This document shows, piece by piece, positions 52,886-61,641 of a stretch of DNA of 64,000 bases (positions within the stretch are counted from its first letter, which is position 1; every line of letters starts with the position of its first letter). A program made the position numbers and the translations under genes. The stretch lies in NCBI GenBank assembly GCA_965249685.1, contig CBDFMN010000003.1, positions 1,364,001-1,428,000 of the forward strand, written 5' to 3'. The DNA comes from RH-AL1 sp965249685 (GTDB lineage Bacteria; Pseudomonadota; Alphaproteobacteria; Rhizobiales; Beijerinckiaceae). The notes beneath the pieces are model-generated. The model was not told the DNA's origin and ran no database searches. It worked only from the letters and a program-made list of their open reading frames with translations.

Positions 52886-53632
52886 ATGAGCAAGCTCGCG
52901 GGGAAGGTGGCGGTTGTCACGGGCGCGTCAAAGGGAATCGGCGCGGGCATCGCCAAGGCGATGGCGGACGCGGGCGCCGCGGTTGTCGTCAACTATGCCG
53001 GCGGCAAGGAAGGCGCGGACCGCGTCGTCGCCGAGATCGCCGCTGCCGGCGGCAGGGCGGCGGCCGTCCAGGCCGACGTGTCCAAGGCCGCGGACGTGGC
53101 GCGGCTGTTCGCCGAGGCCAAGCGCCTTTACGGACGCCTCGACGTGCTGGTGAACAATGCCGGCGTCTATGAATTTGCTCAAATCGGCGAGGTCACAGAG
53201 GCGCACTTCCATCGCCTTTTCGACATCAACGTGCTCGGGCTTCTGCTCGCCACGCAGGAGGCCGTCAAGCTGTTCGGGGAAGACGGCGGAAGCGTCATCA
53301 ACATCAGCTCCGTCGTCAGCCGGATCACGCCGCCGGGGCTGGCCGTCTACAGCGCCACGAAGGGCGCGGTCGACGCGATCACCACCTCGCTCGCCAAGGA
53401 GTTGGGCGGGCGGAAGATCCGCGTCAACGCCATCAATCCCGGCGCCATCGATACCGAGGGCTCCCGAGCGATCGGAATGGATGGCGAAATGGCAAACGCG
53501 ATGATCGCGCAAACGCCGCTCGGCCGCATCGGAAAGCCGGAGGACATTGCGCCGGTCGCGGTGTTCCTGGCGTCCGACGATGCGAGATGGACGACCGGAG
53601 AAACGCTGATCGTCTCCGGCGGCATGCGCTAG
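52886..53632 (+). CDS. SDR-family oxidoreductase (FabG-like)
   Basis: 248 residues, classical SDR. Cofactor motif VTGASKGIGAGIA (TGxxxGIG), acidic VNYAGG region suggesting NADP preference, DVLVNNAGVYEF (NNAG), catalytic Ser in NISSVVS, YSATK (Tyr-x3-Lys), and the NPGAIDTEG substrate loop. The end VSGGMR is typical. Likely cytosolic 3-oxoacyl or other carbonyl reduction; true substrate unknown. Regulated by the upstream ArsR protein, by context. Confidence 0.9.
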   Translation: MSKLAGKVAVVTGASKGIGAGIAKAMADAGAAVVVNYAGGKEGADRVVAEIAAAGGRAAAVQADVSKAADVARLFAEAKRLYGRLDVLVNNAGVYEFAQIGEVTEAHFHRLFDINVLGLLLATQEAVKLFGEDGGSVINISSVVSRITPPGLAVYSATKGAVDAITTSLAKELGGRKIRVNAINPGAIDTEGSRAIGMDGEMANAMIAQTPLGRIGKPEDIAPVAVFLASDDARWTTGETLIVSGGMR

Positions 53633-53661
53633 CGCCAAGCGGGCTTGATCGGCCGCGAAGT

Positions 53662-53755
53662 GGGAGGTTGGACAGAGACCCGCCCGGTCTCGTTAGGGCT
53701 GCTTCCTTCCGGACCTGACCCGGTTGGCGAGTGGAACGTCCACCGCCAACCTCCC
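53662..53755 (-). ncRNA. ffs: signal recognition particle RNA (4.5S-type)
   Basis: On the minus strand the 94-nt transcript begins GGGAGGTTGG, ends CCAACCTCCC to close the stem, and its apical part contains GGTCAGGTCCGGAAGGAAGCAGCC split across the conserved symmetric/asymmetric internal loops that bind Ffh. In related alphaproteobacteria ffs lies immediately upstream of dnaX; here the arsR-SDR pair separates them. Confidence 0.93.
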
Positions 53756-53834
53756 GCTTTCGATATGGACTAAACGGGCCTTTTTCGCAATGGGCCGCCT
53801 TGCCTGCGACGCCAGCGATGGCGCAAGGAGGCGT

Positions 53835-54248
53835 ATGCCGAACGTGCCCGGTCTCCCACCCTGGATCCTCCCCCCCAACCTCGCGACCATCGTGGCGGAG
53901 GATGGCGAGTGGGAGGACCCGAGTTGGGACCCGCTGCTGCTCACGGTCGTCGGGCATACGCGGTTGGATGGTCGCGACATCCCGCTGGCCTGGCAGCTCT
54001 CGCTCTGGCCCGACGACGCGCCGGCGGCGCTGCAATCGCGCGTCGCGAGCGTCAGTGTTCGGCTCGACGGGCACGATTGGGCGTCCTGGCTTCTTGGCGA
54101 ATTGACGACGCGCGAACCCGGCCTCGCCACACGAGTTCACGACGATTCCGACGCGGCCACCTGCGTGCTTTGGGTGGAGACGGAAGCCGATGGGCAAGCG
54201 CTGATGGAGACGGCTTGGATCTGCATCATAGGGCAAGCCGAAAGCTGA
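53835..54248 (+). CDS. hypothetical 137-residue protein
   Basis: A Trp- and Asp-rich soluble protein: MPNVPGLPPWILPPNLATIV, EWEDPSWDPLLLTVVGHTRLDGRDIPLAWQLSLWPDD, then SVRLDGHDWASWLLGELTT and CVLWVETEADGQALMETAWICIIG. No known domain. The ATG at 53835 has AAGGAGG three bases before it (short spacing); the frame is also open to 53790 and earlier, where it would run into ffs on the opposite strand. Confidence 0.55.
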   Translation: MPNVPGLPPWILPPNLATIVAEDGEWEDPSWDPLLLTVVGHTRLDGRDIPLAWQLSLWPDDAPAALQSRVASVSVRLDGHDWASWLLGELTTREPGLATRVHDDSDAATCVLWVETEADGQALMETAWICIIGQAES

Positions 54249-54370
54249 ACCCTCTCGCAAGCTGACGATCGCGCAGAGGTGTGAAAGACGGGCGACTGCT
54301 TTTCCTCCACCCACGCCAAGACGAGAGGGGCCGAACTGCTCTACAAGGGTCACGCTCTGCCGGGACCAAC

Positions 54371-55330
54371 ATGGCCTGGCGCGACCGACCAGTAAGAGGC
54401 CCCTTGCTCGACCGTTCCCTTTCGACCGGCTTTACCTTCAACACGCTCGACCGCATGGCGGCCCAGCGCGAAGACCCGGCCTTCATCGCGAGCCTGCTCA
54501 CCGCCCCTTCGAGCCGCAGCCTCGTGCTGTCGGGCGAGATCCCGGCGCTGAAACGCAACGAAGACGCGCATGACGCGCTGTTTACCTTCAAGGAAGCCAG
54601 GGCGCTCGGCACGGCCACCCAGATGGCTTTTCTTGGATGTCACGGCGAGCGCGCTCTTTTCGCGACGCTCATCGAGGCCTCCTCGCACGAGAACGCGCAG
54701 GAGCGGGACGACCTCTCCTTCATCGACCTGCGCACCATCGCCGTGCAAGGGCTGGTCTCGGCCGAGATGATTGGCGCGCTGAGCCAGGGTAAAAGCCTGC
54801 TCCACTGGCACAAGCACAATGGCTTCTGCGCCAATTGCGGTAACCCGACGAAAGCGTCTGTCGGCGGCTCGCGTCGCGAATGCGAGAACTGCAACAGGCA
54901 CCATTTCCCGCGGCTCGAACCCGTCGCCATCATGCTGGTGACGCACGGCGATCGCTGCCTGCTCGGCCGGCAGGCGCGATTCCCGCCCGGCATGTATTCC
55001 TGCCTCGCCGGATTCGCCGAGGTCGGCGAGACGCTGGAAGATGCCGTGCGCCGCGAGATCATGGAGGAGGCCGGGGTCCGGGTCGGCCGGGTCGATTATT
55101 TCGCCTCGCAGCCCTGGCCGTTTCCCTCCTCCCTCATGATGGGTTGCCGCGCCGAGGCGCTGACGACCGCCATCACCATCGACGCGACCGAGATCGAGGA
55201 CGCCCGCTGGTTCGACCGGGACGAGATCAGGACCATGCTCACGCGGAGCCATCCGCACGGGCTGACCTGCCCACCGAAGCTCGCGATCGCCAACCTCCTG
55301 GTCTCCGCCTGGGCTCTTGGGCACGAGTGA
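54371..55330 (+). CDS. nudC: NAD+/NADH pyrophosphatase with zinc ribbon
   Basis: 319 residues. A zinc ribbon (CANC ... CENC around residues 154-175) precedes the Nudix domain; Nudix box GFAEVGETLEDAVRREIMEEAGV and the NudC hallmark SQPWPFPSSLM directly after it. Hydrolyses NADH and removes NAD caps from RNA 5' ends. The ATG at 54371 is the normal family start; ORF upstream to 54281 is unlikely. Confidence 0.95.
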   Translation: MAWRDRPVRGPLLDRSLSTGFTFNTLDRMAAQREDPAFIASLLTAPSSRSLVLSGEIPALKRNEDAHDALFTFKEARALGTATQMAFLGCHGERALFATLIEASSHENAQERDDLSFIDLRTIAVQGLVSAEMIGALSQGKSLLHWHKHNGFCANCGNPTKASVGGSRRECENCNRHHFPRLEPVAIMLVTHGDRCLLGRQARFPPGMYSCLAGFAEVGETLEDAVRREIMEEAGVRVGRVDYFASQPWPFPSSLMMGCRAEALTTAITIDATEIEDARWFDRDEIRTMLTRSHPHGLTCPPKLAIANLLVSAWALGHE

Positions 55331-55379
55331 GGGCCAAGCCGAGCGAAAAGTGGGACGAGCGGGCCTTCTTGCCGGCTGA

Positions 55380-57074
55380 TCAGGCCAAGGCGGCCATCGG
55401 CTCCGCCTCGCGTGGCACCTCGGCCCGTCCGAACAGGTGTCCCTGCAGCAGGGTAATGCCGGACGCTGCCAGCATCTGCGCCGTCGCCTCGTCCTCAACC
55501 CATTCGGCGACGGTCGGGATCTGCAGGTTGTTCGCGAGGTCGACGAGTGTGCGAACGAAGAACTGGGCATCGACCGAATGCGCGAGGTCGCGCACGAAGG
55601 CCCCGTCGATCTTGAGATAGTCGATCGGCAGGCTGCGCAGGTTGCGGAACGAGGAGTGGCCGGAGCCGAAATCGTCGATCGCGATCGTCACGCCCATTTG
55701 CTTCAGCGCCAGGAGCACGGTGCGCGTCGCGTCGAGGTCGGCGACGGCGCAGGTCTCGGTGACCTCGACGGTCAGGCGGCGGGCGGCGTTCCTGTCGAGG
55801 CGGCAGGCGGCGCGGCAATGCTCCTGCCAGCTGGGGTCGTGCAGGCTCGTGACTGAAGCGTTGATCGACAAAGCGAGGCAGGGGTCTGCCGCGAGATGCG
55901 CGAAGGCGAGGTCGACCACCCGCCGATCGAGGAGGGCGACAATCCCTGCGCTTTCGGCCGCGGGCACCAGCAGGTCCGGCATCAACAGCGTGCCGTCGGC
56001 CTGGCGGACGCGTACCAGACCCTCGCAGAAAATCGTCTGCCGCGTCGCGGCGTCGACGACCGGCTGAAGCGCCAGCACGACGCGCCGGTCGTTCAAGGCG
56101 GCGACGATCTCGTCGGCCATGGAGGACATTCTTCGCTCGGTACGCCACGGCCTCCCGGGATCGTAGGGCACGAAGCTGGCCGTCCCGTCCGGCGCGCCAA
56201 CCTCCAACGCCTCAGCTGCGTGCTGGAGCAGGTCGGCGGCGGTACGGCCGTGCAGAGGCGCAACCACACCACCAAGCCGCATCTTCGCCATCGGCTTCGC
56301 CGTGGGTGACAGTCCCCCTTCGACGGCAGCCACCAGCCGGGCGGCCGCGGCGGCCATCTGCTCGCCGCTACAGTTTTCCAGCAGGAGCGCGAACCGGCTC
56401 TCGCCGTCGCGGCCCATGATTTCGTTGGTGCGCATCTGCTGTCCCACGAGGGCGATGACGGCGGCCGTCAGTTGGTCCTGCAGCGGACCGGCGTCCGTCC
56501 GCGCGCCATGCTTCACCGCGGAGACTTCGACGAGGAGGATCGCAAAACTCGTCCGCTTCTGGGCGTTGGCCAGCAGGTGCCGTTCGATGTGTTCGCGGAA
56601 ATAGCCATTGGTGTAGGCGCCCGTCGCGGGGTCGCGCTGTGCCGCGCTGGCCAGGAGACGCTCCGCCTCGTAGCGCTCCGTGATGGACCGCACACTGCCC
56701 TGCACGAGGCCGGGACGACCGTTGGCGTCGGCGAACCACCGCCCTTTGTCCTCGATCCAGGTCGTCGTGCCGGCAGTGCGCGCGTCCGGGGTCAAGCCGT
56801 AGGTCACCTGGAACGCCACGCCGCCCCCGGTGTCGCAACCGTTGCCCGCCACGATCGCCTCGTAGCGGGACGACGTGCTGTCCGGCGCCAGGAAACCGGC
56901 ATAGCCCAGACCTGTCGCGAAGGCCTCGTCATCGGCGAAGGGGATCGCATCCGCCAAAGTCGGCCCCCAAGCCAGCGTATCGGTCGCCAGGTTCCAGACG
57001 TAGGCGACGGCGGGCTCCTCGGTGCCGGCGCCCGGCACCTCGAGGGCTGCGCGATAGCACCCGTCGTTCGGCAT
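55380..57074 (-). CDS. PAS-GGDEF-EAL protein with degenerate GGDEF motif
   Basis: 564 residues, soluble. A PAS-like sensor (about 24-130, VAYVWNLATDTLAWGP... TTTWIEDKGRWFADANGRPGLVQGSVRSIT) is followed by a diguanylate cyclase-like domain (145-295) in which GGDEF is replaced by DGESR (223-227), so cyclase activity is doubtful. The EAL domain (325-555) has EGL at 351-353 instead of EAL, but keeps SINAS, VEVTET, IDDFGSG (466-472), LKID and QGHLFG, so c-di-GMP binding or hydrolysis remains possible. Confidence 0.9.
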   Translation of the reverse strand: MPNDGCYRAALEVPGAGTEEPAVAYVWNLATDTLAWGPTLADAIPFADDEAFATGLGYAGFLAPDSTSSRYEAIVAGNGCDTGGGVAFQVTYGLTPDARTAGTTTWIEDKGRWFADANGRPGLVQGSVRSITERYEAERLLASAAQRDPATGAYTNGYFREHIERHLLANAQKRTSFAILLVEVSAVKHGARTDAGPLQDQLTAAVIALVGQQMRTNEIMGRDGESRFALLLENCSGEQMAAAAARLVAAVEGGLSPTAKPMAKMRLGGVVAPLHGRTAADLLQHAAEALEVGAPDGTASFVPYDPGRPWRTERRMSSMADEIVAALNDRRVVLALQPVVDAATRQTIFCEGLVRVRQADGTLLMPDLLVPAAESAGIVALLDRRVVDLAFAHLAADPCLALSINASVTSLHDPSWQEHCRAACRLDRNAARRLTVEVTETCAVADLDATRTVLLALKQMGVTIAIDDFGSGHSSFRNLRSLPIDYLKIDGAFVRDLAHSVDAQFFVRTLVDLANNLQIPTVAEWVEDEATAQMLAASGITLLQGHLFGRAEVPREAEPMAALA

Positions 57075-57355
57075 CGCGTCGGACCCTCCCAGCCTGCCCC
57101 CGCGGCCGGCACAGGATGCATAGCCTTGCCGCCCTTAAGATCCGATAACCTCCGAGCGGGAGAACACGTCAAGGCGACGCTAACCGCGTCCGGTTCGACG
57201 CTTCCGGCGCAAACGGTTAAGAAACCTCGACTGGATGTAAATCGATGGGAGGACCGGGACCCTGGCTCACCTCGACCAGGGCCGGGCGCGCCTGTCTGCC
57301 TGCAAGCCATGGGCGGAGCCGAGCGCTCCGGCGCCGGCGTGATCGACCCTCGATG
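57075..57355. other. non-coding stretch between the EAL gene and gloB
   Basis: About 280 bases without a supported gene. It should contain the promoter of the PAS-GGDEF-EAL gene on the minus strand and the end of the gloB transcript. No clear motif seen. Confidence 0.5.
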
Positions 57356-58126
57356 TCAGCTGCGGTCCTTGCGCTCGCGCAGGGCGGTGAACACGTCGAC
57401 GGCGTCCGCGTCGGCCATCCCGAGCGCTTCCTTGAGGTCGCTTTCGTCCGCACGAAGGAACGGGTTGGTCGCGCGCTCCAGTGCCAGCGTCGTCGGCAAG
57501 GTGAATTGGCCGGCCGCAACCAGGCGATCGATCTCGACGGCGCGTTCGCGCAACAGCCCGTTGGCGCCGTCGACCGACTGAGCGAACCGCGCGTTGGATT
57601 GGGTGTACTCGTGCCCGCAATAGACTTGCGTCTCGCCCCGTAAGCGCGCCAATTTCATCAACGAACGGAACAGGACCCGCGGCGGCGCCTCGAACGGTCG
57701 CCCGCACCCGAGCGCGAAAAGCGTGTCTCCGGCGAAAAGCAGGTCGTGCGCGTCGAAATGATAGGCGATGTGTCCGGCCGTATGCCCCGGCACCTCGATC
57801 ACGCCCGCCTTGAGCACCCCAACCATCACGAAGTCGCCTTCCCGCAGGCCCTCGTTGAGACAGCCGATCTTGTCGGCCTCCTGCGCGGGCCCGACGATCC
57901 GCAGCCCGGGAAAGGCCTGTTTCAGCGCGGGGAGACCCTGCGTGTGGTCGGCGTGGTGGTGGGTCACGAGGACGTCCGAGAGTTCCCAGCCCTTCTGCTT
58001 CAGGGCCTGGAGAATGGGCGCCGCCTCCGGCGCATCGATGGACGCGGTTCGCCGCGTGTCGGGATCGTGGACGAGAACGCCGTAATTGTCCGACAGGCAC
58101 CGAAACTGATGGATATGCGCGACCAT
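57356..58126 (-). CDS. gloB: hydroxyacylglutathione hydrolase (glyoxalase II)
   Basis: 256 residues from ATG 58126. Metallo-beta-lactamase fold; THHHADH (HxHxDH, metal site), GHTAGHIAYHF, FAGDTLFALGCGRPFE and CGHEYT, plus the C-terminal glyoxalase II substrate domain (RADESDLKEAL). Hydrolyses S-lactoylglutathione. The frame stays open to 58447 in antisense to a divergent gene, but the first 107 residues have no homology-like features and are excluded. Confidence 0.95.
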   Translation of the reverse strand: MVAHIHQFRCLSDNYGVLVHDPDTRRTASIDAPEAAPILQALKQKGWELSDVLVTHHHADHTQGLPALKQAFPGLRIVGPAQEADKIGCLNEGLREGDFVMVGVLKAGVIEVPGHTAGHIAYHFDAHDLLFAGDTLFALGCGRPFEAPPRVLFRSLMKLARLRGETQVYCGHEYTQSNARFAQSVDGANGLLRERAVEIDRLVAAGQFTLPTTLALERATNPFLRADESDLKEALGMADADAVDVFTALRERKDRS

Positions 58127-58243
58127 GGGATGAGACCTCTTTCTCCATGCATGTAACGCCTGACCGGTCAAAGTCGACCAGGATCGACGTTGCGGCCCTT
58201 GATTCCGCTTATCCTGAAGCGACCGTCGTGCGACAAGGCTGCT

Positions 58244-59047
58244 ATGTCGCTCGACGTCGTCGACCTCCGTACTTTTTACGCCTCGCCACTCGGCGAGGTG
58301 GCCCGGCGGCTCGTCGGGCGGCTCGTCCGGCAGCGCTTCACCTCCTGTTTCGGCCATTCCGTGCTCGGCGTCGGCTATGCCACGCCCTATCTCGACATTT
58401 TCCGCACGGAGGCCGTGCGCGTGCTGGCCTTCATGCCGGCGGAGCAAGGTGTGGTGAACTGGCCTGCAAGCGGCCTCTCCGCCTCCGCTCTCGTCGACAC
58501 AATCGCGATGCCGCTACCCAACGGCTGCATCGATCGCGTGCTGCTCATCCACGCGCTGGAGATCGCGGAGCACCCGCGCGAACTGCTGGCGGAGGTCTGG
58601 CGCATCCTGACGCCGGGCGGCCGCGTCATCGCCGTCACCCCGAGCCGGGCCGGCCTATGGGCACGTCTCGACTCGACGCCGTTCGGCCACGGCCAGCCGT
58701 TCTCGCGCAGCCAACTCCGCGACCTGATGCGCGAAACGCTGTTCTCGCCGACCCATTGGGACGAGGCGCTCTACGTGCCCCCGTTCGCGCGGCAGATGCT
58801 GCTGCGCTCGGCACCGGCCTTCGAGCGGCTTGGCGCCAGCCTGTCGCTTCCCGGCGCCGGCGTGTTGGTGGTGGAGGCGACCAAACAGCTCTACCGACCC
58901 GTCGGCTTGCGCCGCCTGGAGCGGCGGTACGCGCCGATGACGCCGGTGCTGATCCCCCAGCCGGTCGGCGTCGCGCACCAGGAGCCGTTCGCCACGACCC
59001 GCGCGGACGCTACCGAGCGCCCAACGCCTGAACGGCCGGCGCGGTGA
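58244..59047 (+). CDS. SAM-dependent methyltransferase (class I)
   Basis: 267 residues with a Rossmann-like methyltransferase core, divergent from gloB (a common pairing). Features: VLGVGYATPYLDIF (motif I region, degenerate), DTIAMPLPNGCIDRVLLIHALEIAEHPRELLAEVWRILTPGGRVIAVTPSRAGLWARL, typical Methyltransf_11 post-I to IV motifs, then FSRSQLRDLM. The C-terminal tail after about 235 is disordered. The ATG at 58244 is chosen; substrate unknown. Its last 38 bases overlap the convergent esterase gene. Confidence 0.82.
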   Translation: MSLDVVDLRTFYASPLGEVARRLVGRLVRQRFTSCFGHSVLGVGYATPYLDIFRTEAVRVLAFMPAEQGVVNWPASGLSASALVDTIAMPLPNGCIDRVLLIHALEIAEHPRELLAEVWRILTPGGRVIAVTPSRAGLWARLDSTPFGHGQPFSRSQLRDLMRETLFSPTHWDEALYVPPFARQMLLRSAPAFERLGASLSLPGAGVLVVEATKQLYRPVGLRRLERRYAPMTPVLIPQPVGVAHQEPFATTRADATERPTPERPAR

Positions 59048-59702
59048 TTTTGAGCCCGAAACAGCTGGAGAGGAACAGGGCGGCGTGGCTCATCGCCGGG
59101 CCGTCGATCCCATGGCCGATGCCGACGGAGAGGTGCCATTGGCAGGCCCTCCCGGCGGCGGCCAAGCCTTCGCCGGCGAGAAACAGCGCGTCGGCGGGAA
59201 TGACGTCGTCTTCGCTCCCGTGGGTCAGCAGGATCGGCGGCACGGCCCGGCCGTCGGCGACAGGGAGATGGTCCGGCCCAACGAGCATTCCAGAAAAGCC
59301 GACGATCGCTCCCGGCGCGCGCAAGCGGCGCAGGCCGACGTGCAGCGCCATCATCGTTCCCTGGCTGAAGCCGACCAGCGCGAGCCTGCCGTCGTCCAGG
59401 CCGGTGCGGGCCAGTTCCGCGTCGAGGAAAGCGTCGAGGGTAGGCGCGGCCGCATTGACGCCGACCCAACGCTCGTCGGGATCGCGCATGGTCAGCGGGA
59501 ACCATTGCCGCCCCATCGGCGACTGGGCGCAGGGCTCCGGCGCGTTTGGGGCCACGAAAGCGGCGTCCGGCAGCAGCGCCTGCCATTGCTTGCCGATCGC
59601 GATCAGGTCTCGCCCATCGGCGCCGTAGCCATGCAGGAACACCACCAGTTGCTTTACCCTGCCCTTGGGTTCGAGGCGCGGTCCGTCGATCAAGGCTGCC
59701 AT
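59010..59702 (-). CDS. carboxylesterase/phospholipase-type alpha/beta hydrolase
   Basis: 230 residues from ATG 59702. Abhydrolase_2 family: LVVFLHGYGADGRDLIAIG (oxyanion HGYG), LVGFSQGTMMALHVG with nucleophile in GFSQG, LTHGSEDDVIP with the acidic residue, and SVGIGHGID with the catalytic histidine. Short-chain ester or lysophospholipid hydrolysis in the cytosol. It is tail-to-tail with the methyltransferase, overlapping it by 38 bases. Confidence 0.9.
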   Translation of the reverse strand: MAALIDGPRLEPKGRVKQLVVFLHGYGADGRDLIAIGKQWQALLPDAAFVAPNAPEPCAQSPMGRQWFPLTMRDPDERWVGVNAAAPTLDAFLDAELARTGLDDGRLALVGFSQGTMMALHVGLRRLRAPGAIVGFSGMLVGPDHLPVADGRAVPPILLTHGSEDDVIPADALFLAGEGLAAAGRACQWHLSVGIGHGIDGPAMSHAALFLSSCFGLKITAPAVQALGAR

Positions 59703-59762
59703 CTCGTTCCTCCGGCCGCACGGGCCCACCATCACTCTCGGATCATGCGGACGCAGCCGTGG

Positions 59763-60407
59763 TCAAGCACCGGCTGCCAGCCGCGCCGCGCGATAGGACG
59801 ACCAGAGCAGGTACGCCATGACACCGCGCCAGGGACGCCATGGCTCGCCGAGAAGCCGGAGCCCCTTCTCGGACGGGCGTGCGGAAAGGCCGAGCGTCAG
59901 TCGCGCTGCCTCCTGCAAGGCGAGGTCTCCTGCCGGCCAGGCATCGGAATGGCCGAGGCAGAACAGCAGGAATACGTCCGCCGTCCAGGGACCGATGCCC
60001 TTCACGGCCAGGAGCTCGGCGTGAGCGGCCTCGGCCGTGCCAGAAGCCAGGCGCGCGAAACAAAGGGAGCCGGCCTCCAGCGCCACTCCCAAAGCCCGCA
60101 GGGTCCGCAGTTTCGGCGCAGAGAGGCCGCAAAGCCGGAGGTCCTCGTCGCTCGCAGCCGCCAGAGCCAGTGGTTCGACCATGGCCAGCTTTGCCTTCAG
60201 CCGGCCGAAGATCGCGTCGGCGCTCGACGTGGAGACCTGCTGCGAGACGACGATCCATGCGAGCCCCTCCAGCCCAGGCGCGCGATGGCGCAGGCGCGGC
60301 GGGCCGCCAAGCGCCAGGAGCTCGGCGACCAGTGCCGGGGCCAGCGTTGACACGGCATCCACACCCCGGTCGAGTGCAGCTTGATCGACCAGAAGGTTTT
60401 CCGGCAT
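59763..60407 (-). CDS. DNA-3-methyladenine glycosylase II (HhH-GPD)
   Basis: 214 residues. HhH-GPD superfamily: PGLEGLAWIVVSQQVSTSSADAIFGRL, a helix-hairpin-helix LAVKGIGPWTADVFLLFCLGHSDAWPAGDLALQEA (about 132-165) with the catalytic Asp in GDLAL, then PSEKGLRLLGEPWRPWRGVMAYLLW. No Fe-S cluster cysteines follow, as in AlkA rather than Nth. Excises alkylated bases. Divergent from gluQ across 190 bases; an esterase gene lies upstream on the right in the opposite order. Confidence 0.9.
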   Translation of the reverse strand: MPENLLVDQAALDRGVDAVSTLAPALVAELLALGGPPRLRHRAPGLEGLAWIVVSQQVSTSSADAIFGRLKAKLAMVEPLALAAASDEDLRLCGLSAPKLRTLRALGVALEAGSLCFARLASGTAEAAHAELLAVKGIGPWTADVFLLFCLGHSDAWPAGDLALQEAARLTLGLSARPSEKGLRLLGEPWRPWRGVMAYLLWSSYRAARLAAGA

Positions 60408-60599
60408 GTCCGCGACCTCGTGTCCATTTTCGTGATTTTGGCAGGCTCGATAGAACGAAACACAGGACCTGACGTTTCCGTCGTTGGCACGGCCCCCATC
60501 GGATCACTGGCCTGATGTCTCATGAAGCACCCATAAGCCACGCTGACGCGCCGGACGGTGGAGCATGGACGGATTGGACATCAAGGACGGCTGCCTGAA

Positions 60600-61523
60600 A
60601 TGACGTCATCCTTTAATCGCACGGTGCTCCGCTTCGCACCCTCGCCGAACGGTTACCTTCACCTCGGCCATGCCTATTCGGCGCTGATGAATGGCTTGAT
60701 CGCCCGCGAGACCGGCGGCCGGCTGCTCCTGCGGATGGAGGATATCGACGTCTCGCGCTGCAGGCCGGAATTCGAGAGCGCGATCAGCGATGACCTCCGC
60801 TGGCTCGGCCTGCAGTGGGAGGAGCCGGTGCGACGCCAGTCGGAGCACCTCGGCGACTACGGCGGAGCCCTCGATCAGCTGGAGCGACGCGGCCTCATCT
60901 ATCCTTGTTTCTGCTCGCGCGGAGACATCGCGGCCGCGGTGTCGCACCAGCGTGACTGGCCGCGCGACCCGGATGGCACGCCGCTCTATCCCGGCCTGTG
61001 CAAGCACCTCTCCGCCGAGGCGCGCGCCAAGCGCTTCGCCCAGGGCGAGAAGGCGAGTTACCGCCTCGACATGGACCGCGCGCTGGCGAGTCTCGACACG
61101 CCGCTGACCTGGAGCGAGTTCGGCGGCGGTGCGGTGCGGCAGGAGCGCCAAGCCTCGCCCGAGCAATGGGGCGACGCCGTGCTGTCACGCAAGGATATCG
61201 CCACGAGTTACCACATCGCCGTCGTCGTCGACGACGCGTTGCAGGGCGTGACGGACGTGGTGCGCGGCGAAGACCTCTTCCTGGCGACGAGCCTGCACCG
61301 GACGCTGCAGGCGCTGCTCGACCTTCCCGCACCCTGTTACCACCACCACCCCCTCGTGCGCGACGGATCCGGCCAAAAGCTGTCCAAGAGCCTGCGTGCC
61401 AAGCCGCTGCGGACGTTCCGGCAGGACGGAGTGAGCGTGCGCGCGGTGCTCGCCCGGATCGGGCTTCCCACAGAAGCAATGGCGCCGCGCCAGTGCGCTA
61501 GCGAGAGCTATCATCGGTGCTAA
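60600..61523 (+). CDS. gluQ: glutamyl-queuosine tRNA(Asp) synthetase
   Basis: 307 residues. A truncated glutamyl-tRNA synthetase catalytic domain lacking the anticodon-binding part. HIGH-like PSPNGYLHLGHA, Zn-site CFC ... YPGLC, RLLLRMEDIDVSRCRPE, and KMSKS-like GSGQKLSKS near 265. Glutamylates queuosine at position 34 of tRNA-Asp. The ATG at 60600 is the usual start; the end QCASESYHRC is short. Confidence 0.92.
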   Translation: MTSSFNRTVLRFAPSPNGYLHLGHAYSALMNGLIARETGGRLLLRMEDIDVSRCRPEFESAISDDLRWLGLQWEEPVRRQSEHLGDYGGALDQLERRGLIYPCFCSRGDIAAAVSHQRDWPRDPDGTPLYPGLCKHLSAEARAKRFAQGEKASYRLDMDRALASLDTPLTWSEFGGGAVRQERQASPEQWGDAVLSRKDIATSYHIAVVVDDALQGVTDVVRGEDLFLATSLHRTLQALLDLPAPCYHHHPLVRDGSGQKLSKSLRAKPLRTFRQDGVSVRAVLARIGLPTEAMAPRQCASESYHRC

Positions 61524-61641
61524 GCAAACTAATGTGTCCGACGCCGCCGGTTGTTCCTCGGCGAGTGTGTCCGGCAAACCATAGTTCGGTCTTTTTTGAC
61601 GGGCAGGTCTGAACGGGCATTCATCAGCGTAGGAGCACCCG

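Noticed and set aside
58127..58447. 107-residue N-terminal extension of gloB
   Set aside because: Antisense to the methyltransferase gene; no glyoxalase features before the ATG at 58126.
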